NCBI GenBank assembly: GCA_036736205.1
Contig: DAINMX010000179.1
Coordinates: 1 to 13,889 of the forward strand
DNA length: 13,889 nucleotides
Source of the DNA: XYA12-FULL-58-9 sp001798605
GTDB lineage: Bacteria > Myxococcota > XYA12-FULL-58-9
Reading direction: 5' to 3'
Shown: piece after piece, positions 1 to 5,858 of the stretch
How the letters are laid out: every line of letters begins with the position of its first letter
Position numbering within the stretch: position 1 is the stretch's first letter
Notes under the pieces: model-generated
Told to the model about the DNA's origin: nothing
Databases searched by the model: none
The model's input: only the letters and a program-made list of their open reading frames with translations
Position numbers and translations under genes: made by a program

Positions 1-2
1 TG

Positions 3-1844
3 GATTGTGGTGACAGCGCGCCGTTGTGCGACACAACAAACCACACCTGTGTGGAATGCTTCACCGATGAGACATGCAGTGGCGCGACACCATGGTGCAA
101 CACCACAACCCATACCTGTGTGGCGTGTCTCTCCGACGACGTATGCGGTGGCACGACACCATGGTGCGACTCTGCACTCCATTCCTGTGTGGAATGCCGA
201 ACGGCAGGCGATTGTGACGACACCCATGAGTGCACAACGGATATCTGTCTTGCAGGAGTGTGCTCCAACAATGCGGCTGCTGATGCGACGGCTTGTGGTG
301 ACCCCACGGCCACGGAATGCGACAACCCCGACACCTGTCTCAATGGCACCTGTGTGCCGAACTTCAAAGGCCCCGGGGCAGCGTGCGGTGATCAGGGGAT
401 CGACTGCAAGCAGGACGATGGTTGTGACGGCGCGGGCACCTGTGTGGACGCAGGCTTCATTGCCGACACGACAGCCTGTGGTGATCCGACGGATACAGAA
501 TGTGATAACCCAGACACCTGTCTCGCCGGTGCCTGCGCGCACAACTACGAGACCGCGGGCATCGCATGCGGCGACCAGGGTGTCGAATGCTACGCAGACG
601 ATAGCTGCAACGGCGCAGGAGTCTGTACCGACAACGGTTCGCTACCCGACCATTCACCCTGTGGGGGCGGCTTCTGCATGGCGGCAACCTGTGTGTCACT
701 TCAATCCTTCAAAATTGCAAAGTCGGGTTGGACCAGTTGCCTCTTGGATGACACCGGTGCCGTGCTTTGCTGGGGCGACGACATGTTTGGGTTGGGCTGC
801 ACCGATGGCGAGTGCCTCGTCCCCACACCGGTTCCCGGAATGGAAGATATCACCGAGATCACCATGGGCGAGTCGAATCTGTGCGGCATCTTTGGCGACG
901 GCACCGTCCACTGTCTCGGCGCTAACGGCTGCGCACAAGTAACGGGGACCGGTGTGACCTCTGCCTTCGAGCCAACCCCCATTGAGGTCTTTGGCATTGC
1001 CGGTGCCGTTCAAGTCTCCGGTGGCAACTGTTTTGCGTGCGCTCTCCTGGATACCGGCAAGGTTGTGTGCTGGGGTGACAACGTCGACGGTCAAGCCAGT
1101 GGTGACGGGACAACCGGTGGCAACCGTGCCACGAGCGAGATCCCAGGGTTGAGCAATATCGTCCAGGTGTCTGCGGGTGACCTCCACACCTGTGTGGTGC
1201 GAGCCGATGGCCATGCCTTCTGTTGGGGGCACAACGGCGGCGGCAAAATTGGTGATGGCGTCCCTCAATGGAACATGCCCGGTTATGACGGCACTCAGAC
1301 CGTCATCAATCCGGTTACGACACCAACGGAGGTGGTCACACTCACGGACGTGGCATCGATTACCGCGAGCAATTGCGGCACCTGCGCGGTGCGGCGAACC
1401 GGCGAAGTCGCCTGCTGGGGCGAAAACAGTGAAGGTGAACTCGGCGTGGGGGGTACGTGGGACAGCAGCAATCCCTATTACTACGGAACAAGCACACCTG
1501 TGAGCGTCGTTGGCATCACCGATGCCATAGCCATAGCCACGGGGTATCTGCATTTCTGTGCCTTATTGCAGAGCGGTGGCGTCAAGTGCTGGGGCTGGAA
1601 CGGAAACGGTCAACTCGGTGTCGACGCCAGTATCGATGGGCTTTGGGAGAGCAACCTGCCCGTGGACGTCACCAATGTCACCCATGCGGTGGAGCTCAGC
1701 TTGGGGGTGGCCAATAGCGACCACTACTGCGTGCTCCTCGCCAGCGGGGAGGTGCAATGCTGGGGCGACTGTTACTCCGGGCAGTGTGGTGATGGAACAA
1801 GCGGTTCCAATCGACCGGTACCGGTTACCGTGCTTGGTTTGTAG
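3..1844 (+). CDS. Cys-rich repeat / RCC1-like beta-propeller protein, 5'-truncated by window edge
   Basis: The reading frame is open from base 3 and already inside a repeat, so the true start and any signal peptide lie left of the window; the TTG at 24 is internal. Three 23-residue Cys-rich units (6-74, 75-143, 144-212) share the pattern C-x6-C-x6-C-x2-C. They are followed by two 61-residue Cys-rich units (291-473, 474-656) sharing CGDPT and CDNPDTCL. From about 700 to the stop there are seven RCC1-type repeats, each with a CWG-like motif (Cys codons at 768, 912, 1068, 1221, 1413, 1587, 1758; the second reads CLG). Seven repeats match the seven blades of an RCC1 propeller. Most blades also have a Cys shortly before the CWG, suggesting a disulfide in each blade. 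So many cysteines imply an exported or surface protein; this is inference because the N-terminus is missing. The ligand is unknown. Confidence 0.85.
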   Translation, partial: DCGDSAPLCDTTNHTCVECFTDETCSGATPWCNTTTHTCVACLSDDVCGGTTPWCDSALHSCVECRTAGDCDDTHECTTDICLAGVCSNNAAADATACGDPTATECDNPDTCLNGTCVPNFKGPGAACGDQGIDCKQDDGCDGAGTCVDAGFIADTTACGDPTDTECDNPDTCLAGACAHNYETAGIACGDQGVECYADDSCNGAGVCTDNGSLPDHSPCGGGFCMAATCVSLQSFKIAKSGWTSCLLDDTGAVLCWGDDMFGLGCTDGECLVPTPVPGMEDITEITMGESNLCGIFGDGTVHCLGANGCAQVTGTGVTSAFEPTPIEVFGIAGAVQVSGGNCFACALLDTGKVVCWGDNVDGQASGDGTTGGNRATSEIPGLSNIVQVSAGDLHTCVVRADGHAFCWGHNGGGKIGDGVPQWNMPGYDGTQTVINPVTTPTEVVTLTDVASITASNCGTCAVRRTGEVACWGENSEGELGVGGTWDSSNPYYYGTSTPVSVVGITDAIAIATGYLHFCALLQSGGVKCWGWNGNGQLGVDASIDGLWESNLPVDVTNVTHAVELSLGVANSDHYCVLLASGEVQCWGDCYSGQCGDGTSGSNRPVPVTVLGL

Positions 1845-1871
1845 GTCTCGCGGAAGGGAACCGTCAGTCGT

Positions 1872-2387
1872 TCATTCTCGAACGGTGACCTTGACCACTT
1901 GCACCGGGGTCAGGGGATTGTCACGGCCATCCGTGGGGGTGATTTCGATGGCTCGGATGACATCCTCTCCCATGGTGACCTTGCCGAACACCGGGTGTTT
2001 CGACTGACCGGGGGTGAACCAATCAAGGTATTTGTTGTGCACCGTGTTGATGAAGAACTGCGATCCGCCACTGTTGGGGCGACCCGTGTTGGCCATGGAC
2101 AAAGTCATGGGCTCATTTGACATCTTGGCATTTTCTGGATGCTCGTCGGGGATGGTGCCGTGCGGCGGGCCACCGGTACCAGCGGCGGAGCTCTTCGGGT
2201 CTTTGCTGTTGGGGCAGCCGAACTGCAACATGAAGCCCTTGATCACCCGATGAAAATGCAAACCATCGTAGAAACCGCTCTTGGCCAGATCGAGAAAATT
2301 CTGGGCCGTAATTGGCATCTTGTCGACGAAGAGCTCGACAGTGAAATTGCCCATGGACGTTTCAAATTGCGCACTAGGATTGGCCAT
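1872..2387 (-). CDS. Peptidyl-prolyl cis-trans isomerase, cyclophilin type
   Basis: A 171-residue cyclophilin that catalyses proline cis-trans isomerisation during protein folding. Hallmarks are FHRVIKGFMLQFG (residues 45-57, containing the catalytic-type Arg47 and the Phe/Met/Gln of the active site), SMANTGRPNSGGSQFF (97-112) and a retained Trp123 and His131 in the C-terminal half. A longer loop after the active-site strand (GTGGPPHGTIPDE, 70-82) is seen in bacterial single-domain cyclophilins. No signal peptide or lipobox is present, so it is probably cytoplasmic. The ATG at 2387 is chosen because a GAGAGGA ribosome-binding site lies just upstream; a longer in-frame version reaching 2456 would add unrelated sequence. 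It is the last gene of the leftward run beginning at hutH, and its stop is 27 bp from the convergent RCC1 gene. Confidence 0.95.
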   Translation of the reverse strand: MANPSAQFETSMGNFTVELFVDKMPITAQNFLDLAKSGFYDGLHFHRVIKGFMLQFGCPNSKDPKSSAAGTGGPPHGTIPDEHPENAKMSNEPMTLSMANTGRPNSGGSQFFINTVHNKYLDWFTPGQSKHPVFGKVTMGEDVIRAIEITPTDGRDNPLTPVQVVKVTVRE

Positions 2388-2450
2388 CGCGTCCTCTCTA
2401 GTTTGATTTGAGTTAAGACATGCCCTACGCCAGACGGTGGGGGCAAACAG

Positions 2451-2470
2451 GGACACGGGGCCCCTTGTCC
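2451..2470 (-). terminator. Near-perfect 20-bp palindrome, possible terminator
   Basis: GGACACGGGG is followed directly by CCCCTTGTCC, a 20-bp inverted repeat with one mismatch. It lies 9 bp past the stop of the small basic gene and 63 bp before the cyclophilin start. Read leftward it is followed by CTGTTTG, a poor T tract, so it could be a weak terminator, an mRNA processing or stability hairpin, or a protein-binding site. Confidence 0.35.
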
Positions 2471-2479
2471 TATGGCAGA

Positions 2480-2659
2480 CTATTCGTCTTTTTTGCCACG
2501 AACGTGGCGCTTCTTTTCGCCAGTGGCTGCGAGACGTCTCTCGGCGCGTTTCATCCCAGCGCTGAACTCTGCTGCAGCTTTGCGGTTGCCACCCTTGCGG
2601 GCGGTCTTGGCCTTGGCTTTAAAATCCTTGACCTGCTTGGTGAGTGCTTCACGATCCAT
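2480..2659 (-). CDS. Small highly basic protein of unknown function (59 aa)
   Basis: No family is recognised. The 59-residue product has 20 Lys/Arg against 8 Asp/Glu and is rich in Ala, with two probable amphipathic helices (about residues 3-20 and 26-45) and a very basic tail (KKRHVRGKK). This composition suggests binding to nucleic acid or to the ribosome, but there is no defining motif. The ATG at 2659 has a CAGGAG ribosome-binding site about 8 bp upstream. The same frame stays open to 2764, but that extension reads as intergenic sequence. It sits between the SDR and cyclophilin genes on the same strand. Confidence 0.7.
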   Translation of the reverse strand: MDREALTKQVKDFKAKAKTARKGGNRKAAAEFSAGMKRAERRLAATGEKKRHVRGKKDE

Positions 2660-2807
2660 CTTCTCGACTCCTGTCAGATTGCCGAAGGCGACGAGGTTTA
2701 TAGCGATTGCAACGATGACGCAAGCCCTACTCGGAATTTGCGGCATCTGCGGCACATGCAGCATTTTCGGAATTTGTCGGGCCCGTGCGAGTGGGCCACT
2801 GCCCGAT

Positions 2808-3557
2808 TCACACTTTCGCCCGGGTGAACACCCACTCCCGTGCCCAGCGTGGAAGGGCGACTGCGGCGCTAACCAGAAATGCCGTCTGCCACGGGAAACG
2901 GATCATGGTTTTGCGCTTGCGAATGCCCTTGGCCATGATTTCGGCGGCACGCTCTGCGTCCATCAGAAACGGCATGGGAAAGGGAGCCCCATCGGTCATC
3001 GCGGTGCGAACAAAGCCAGGATGGATCACTGTGACGGCGATTCCCTTCTTGCGCAACGACGGTGCCATCGCCAGCAGCATGTGGGTGATACCGGCTTTGG
3101 ATGCACCATATTGGCTGGCGTTCGGTATTGGCACCTCGGCGTTGAGACTGGACACACAGACGAGATGGCCGTGCCCACGCTTCACCATAGGCTCAATCAA
3201 CGGCACCAAGGTCGCGGCAGCGCCGACCAGGTTGGTCATCAAGGTCTGTCGGGACAGCTTCCACGTCATCGCGTACGGCTTGGCGATGCCGCCGACACCC
3301 GCATTTGCCACCACCAGATCAAATCCGTCACATTCCTCATCGAGAGCGACAACGCTCTCGGCGGTCTTGTCAGGGTCAGAGACATCGAGGATGACTGCAT
3401 GGGCACGGCCGCCATCCCGTTCGATGGCTTCCACCTCGGCCGCAAGGGCATCGGCACGTCGGGCGGCGAGCCAAACCTCGTAGTCCTGCTTGGCCAGCAC
3501 TCGCGCCAATGCTGCGCCGAGTCCACCCGAAGCTCCGGTTATGAGGGCTTTCTGCAT
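2808..3557 (-). CDS. Short-chain dehydrogenase/reductase (SDR family)
   Basis: A classical 249-residue SDR. The N-terminal Rossmann motif TGASGGLG is at residues 7-14, with an acidic-strand Asp58, NAG at 85-87, and a catalytic set of Asn109, Ser137, Tyr150 and Lys154 (YGASK). The PG motif after strand six is HPGFVRT (179-185). Arg33-Arg34 after the second strand favours NADP(H) over NAD(H). The C-terminus has a hydrophobic stretch (about 225-236) that might touch the membrane. The substrate cannot be told from sequence; the fold fits reductases acting on hydroxy/keto lipids or small carbonyls. The start has a GGAGGAA site immediately upstream. It lies 50 bp downstream of the unknown helical gene and probably shares its transcript. 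Confidence 0.93.
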   Translation of the reverse strand: MQKALITGASGGLGAALARVLAKQDYEVWLAARRADALAAEVEAIERDGGRAHAVILDVSDPDKTAESVVALDEECDGFDLVVANAGVGGIAKPYAMTWKLSRQTLMTNLVGAAATLVPLIEPMVKRGHGHLVCVSSLNAEVPIPNASQYGASKAGITHMLLAMAPSLRKKGIAVTVIHPGFVRTAMTDGAPFPMPFLMDAERAAEIMAKGIRKRKTMIRFPWQTAFLVSAAVALPRWAREWVFTRAKV

Positions 3558-3607
3558 CGGTTCCTCCGACCCCTGCGAGGCTCTCGACCAGGGTCACACG
3601 GTTACAG

Positions 3608-4135
3608 TTACAGTTTTCGCAGCAAGGCCTTGGCTTCGTCCTGAACATCTGGGTCGTCGATAATCATCTGTACGGTCTGGAGGCGCGCTTTGAAGGAGCT
3701 GCTCTTTTTCAGCCGCTCTTCACCGAGGAGGCGGTCAATGGTCCGCACCGCTTTGAGAACCACCTGTTCGTCGGTGAGATCGAGAAGCTTGGCGAGCACC
3801 ATTTCGTCTTCGGGAAAACCATGCGCATCTTCGTAGAGACCGAGCGCCGCGAGCATCGCCTTGGGAGTCGTCGCGGTCTTGATAGCATCGATTCCCTCTT
3901 GGCGTTTCTTCTGTTCGGCCATCATGCCATCGTCGAGCCGCTCCTTGAGGGCGTCTGGCATCGCCCCACCCTCGAACAGCCTGTTCAGCTGAGCTTTGTA
4001 CGACCGGTACTCCGAAGTTCGCTCCCTCTTAGATTGCTCGGGTTTCGGATCACTGCGCCGTTGAGAGCTGCCATCTCTCTGCTGATCTATTTCTCGCCAA
4101 GACTTCTTAGGACGCTCATCATCGTCTGGGGTCAT
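3608..4135 (-). CDS. Helical protein of unknown function (175 aa)
   Basis: No family is firmly recognised. Residues 1-45 are highly charged and probably disordered (Asp/Glu then Arg/Lys rich, with a KSWREID segment at 11-17). The rest is predicted to be all alpha-helical, with a HEAT-like pattern of helix pairs in residues 90-175. No signal peptide, membrane segment, Cys cluster or catalytic motif is visible, so it is probably a cytoplasmic binding protein. The ATG at 4135 follows a strong GGGAGGGAG ribosome-binding site. It starts 36 bp after hutH stops, on the same strand, so co-transcription is likely. Confidence 0.82.
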   Translation of the reverse strand: MTPDDDERPKKSWREIDQQRDGSSQRRSDPKPEQSKRERTSEYRSYKAQLNRLFEGGAMPDALKERLDDGMMAEQKKRQEGIDAIKTATTPKAMLAALGLYEDAHGFPEDEMVLAKLLDLTDEQVVLKAVRTIDRLLGEERLKKSSSFKARLQTVQMIIDDPDVQDEAKALLRKL

Positions 4136-4171
4136 CTCTCACTCCCTCCCAACAACGCGGGTGTCGTTCGC

Positions 4172-5710
4172 TCATGCCGGCCACGAGGTGCCGAGTTCGC
4201 CAATGTCGTCCTCCACGGCTTCGAGCACGAGACACTCTTCAACCGCTTCCTTCATCGCGTTGTGATCCTTAAACAATGGCCGGTCCTCGTCGAGGTGCTC
4301 CACGACCTCACGCACAATCCTGTGCGCCGTGCGCGTCCCTCGTCCGGGAGTGAAATCACGAAAATCGAGTGCCTGCGCCGCAGCGATGAACTCAATGCCG
4401 AGTATGCCAAAGGCGCAATCGAGGATCTGCTTGGCCTTGAGTGCACCGTTCATGCCCATACTGACGAAATCTTCCTGGTCAGCGGCCGCAGGGATCGACT
4501 GAATACAAGACGGCAAACTCAAGATCCGCTGCTCCACAATCAAGGTGTCAGCCGTGTACTGGCTGAGCATCAAACCTGAGAACATGCCGGCGCCCTTGGT
4601 GAGAAATGGCGGCAAACCAACGCTGATATTTGGATTGAGCAGGCGATTGAGGCGTCGCTCCGAGAGCACGCACACCATGGTGACACCCGCCGCGACGATG
4701 TCGAGGGGCATGCTCAGGGGCGTCCCCTGAAAGTTCGCTCCAGTGAGAACCCTGTCCTCTTCAGGCAAAAACACCGGGTTGTCCGCGACGCCATTGAGCT
4801 CGATCTCGAACTGGGTGCGAGCGAACGCAAGCACATCGCGCAGAGCACCCATGACCTGCGGCGACGAGCGCATCGAGTATGCATCCTGCACTTTGACTTT
4901 GATCTTGCCCGTCCACAGATCTGAACCATTCATGACCTTGCGCAGGTTCTTCGCACAGGTGACCGCGCCAGGGAAACCACGCAATTGGTGCAGCTCCTCT
5001 TCATAGGGGCGCATGTTGGCCATCAGCGCTTCGAGAGACATCGCCGCCGCGATTTCGGCCTGTTTGATCCAACGTTCAACATCCCAAATGAACAAGCAGC
5101 CAATTCCGTGAATCAGGTTGGACCCATTGATGGCGGCGAGCCCATCACGCTCCTGCAACCCCGGAATCGGTATGCCCGCAAGCTTCATTGCCCTAGCCGT
5201 TGGCATCCGCTCCAGGGTGTAAAAACATTCGCCCTCTCCCATGAGGCTCAACGCCACTTGGCTCATGGGGGCCAAATCACCACAGGCACCAACACTCCCC
5301 TTTTCACAAACCACTGGTGTAATGCCGGCATTGAGCATTGCAACATAGGTCTCAGTGATCTCTGGACGACATCCAGAGTGTCCGTGTGAATGAACGCTGA
5401 TGCGACTGAGCATCGCGGCACGGACGTGCTCGATGGGTGCGGGCGCACCAATGCCGGCTGCGTGGTTGTATATCAGATAGCGCTGGAATTTTTGGACTTC
5501 GTCGTCATTGAGGGCGACATCGGCGAGTTCACCTATGCCGGTGTTCACACCGTACATGACCTCCCCGGCGGCGATCTTCGCCTTAAGCATCGTGCGACAA
5601 CGAACGATGCGCTCACGCGCCGCAGCCGACAGCTCCACCGTCGCACCGTAGCGGGCCACTCGGACCACGTCTTCAATCGTCAATCTCTTATCGCCTACTA
5701 CTACCGCCAT
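4172..5710 (-). CDS. hutH: Histidine ammonia-lyase family protein with Cys in the MIO triad
   Basis: Aromatic amino-acid ammonia-lyase family, 512 residues, normal length. Histidine ammonia-lyase (HAL) removes ammonia from L-histidine to give urocanate, using an MIO cofactor made by cyclisation of Ala-Ser-Gly. Here the triad is Ala142-Cys143-Gly144, within GSVGACGDLAPMSQ. Other active-site positions match well-studied bacterial HAL: Tyr53 (YGVNTG), His83 (NHAAG, typical of His or Tyr substrates rather than Phe), Asn195, Gln275, Tyr278, Arg281 (YSMRSSPQ), Phe327 and Glu413. The usual NQEDH is DQEDF here. An engineered Ser-to-Cys change at this position in Pseudomonas putida HAL is reported to remain active, so this enzyme is probably functional. 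No hutU, hutI or hutG lies nearby, so histidine catabolism is not assured. The start has CAGGAA upstream. It is the first gene of a leftward run. Confidence 0.92.
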   Translation of the reverse strand: MAVVVGDKRLTIEDVVRVARYGATVELSAAARERIVRCRTMLKAKIAAGEVMYGVNTGIGELADVALNDDEVQKFQRYLIYNHAAGIGAPAPIEHVRAAMLSRISVHSHGHSGCRPEITETYVAMLNAGITPVVCEKGSVGACGDLAPMSQVALSLMGEGECFYTLERMPTARAMKLAGIPIPGLQERDGLAAINGSNLIHGIGCLFIWDVERWIKQAEIAAAMSLEALMANMRPYEEELHQLRGFPGAVTCAKNLRKVMNGSDLWTGKIKVKVQDAYSMRSSPQVMGALRDVLAFARTQFEIELNGVADNPVFLPEEDRVLTGANFQGTPLSMPLDIVAAGVTMVCVLSERRLNRLLNPNISVGLPPFLTKGAGMFSGLMLSQYTADTLIVEQRILSLPSCIQSIPAAADQEDFVSMGMNGALKAKQILDCAFGILGIEFIAAAQALDFRDFTPGRGTRTAHRIVREVVEHLDEDRPLFKDHNAMKEAVEECLVLEAVEDDIGELGTSWPA

Positions 5711-5719
5711 GATCCACGT

Positions 5720-5784
5720 TCCTGTTGTTATTGTGCCAAGCTATATGCCCGAGGCGCCTAGAGAAGGAAAGGCCAACAACAGGA
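5720..5784 (-). promoter_or_regulatory. 10-bp inverted repeat overlapping the hutH ribosome-binding site
   Basis: TCCTGTTGTT (5720-5729) and AACAACAGGA (5775-5784) are perfect reverse complements separated by 45 bp. Read on the hutH strand, the arm nearest the gene contains the AGGA ribosome-binding site, so pairing in the mRNA would mask it. If transcription instead begins between the arms, for example from the TATA-like CATATA near 5741-5747, the repeat could act as a DNA operator. Function is inferred only. Confidence 0.4.
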
Positions 5785-5786
5785 CA

Positions 5787-5799
5787 CCCATCACATGGG
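5787..5799. promoter_or_regulatory. Short dyad CCCAT-cac-ATGGG
   Basis: A 5-bp perfect dyad with a 3-bp centre in the divergent hutH/SpoIID promoter region. It has the size and position of a possible regulator site, but a dyad this short is expected fairly often by chance. Confidence 0.2.
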
Positions 5800-5825
5800 A
5801 TACACGACGACATCCCCAGTCTTTT

Positions 5826-5841
5826 GTGCCAGACGCCGTCT
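5826..5841. promoter_or_regulatory. GTGCCAGACG element upstream of the SpoIID-domain gene
   Basis: GTGCCAGACG (5826-5835) continues as C then CGTCT, giving a dyad AGACG-C-CGTCT 17 bp before the SpoIID-domain start. The same ten bases form the left half, plus one base, of the 18-bp palindrome in front of ribD (12603-12620). It may be a shared regulator half-site; two occurrences are too few to be sure. Confidence 0.25.
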
Positions 5842-5858
5842 CCATGTAGATTGCCTGC

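Noticed and set aside
7..942. Long open frame of 311 codons overlapping the Cys-rich gene on the same strand
   Set aside because: Arg/Pro/Ser-rich translation without domains; it is the shifted frame of the Cys-rich repeats, which explain the DNA much better.
696..1553. 285-codon open frame on the minus strand inside the RCC1 gene
   Set aside because: Antisense frame in GC-rich repetitive coding DNA; the opposite strand encodes clear RCC1 repeats.
1869..1884. CGTTC/GAACG hairpin at the cyclophilin stop
   Set aside because: The stem is 5 bp, overlaps the coding end and has no T tract; too weak to call a terminator.
2388..2456. N-terminal extension of the cyclophilin
   Set aside because: The added residues do not resemble a signal peptide, and the ribosome-binding site points to 2387.
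2660..2764. N-terminal extension of the small basic protein, with an apparent hydrophobic segment
   Set aside because: The ATG at 2659 has a good ribosome-binding site; the extension covers sequence with a direct repeat (GGAATTTG) and looks intergenic.
2780..2797. GGCCC/GGGCC hairpin downstream of the SDR stop
   Set aside because: Short stem with no T tract in the direction of transcription.
2472..3644. 390-codon open frame on the plus strand
   Set aside because: It runs antisense to the SDR and the small basic gene, and its translation has no recognisable motif.
3821..4579. 252-codon plus-strand frame over the unknown helical gene and the hutH 3' end
   Set aside because: Antisense to two well-supported genes, no ribosome-binding site or domain.
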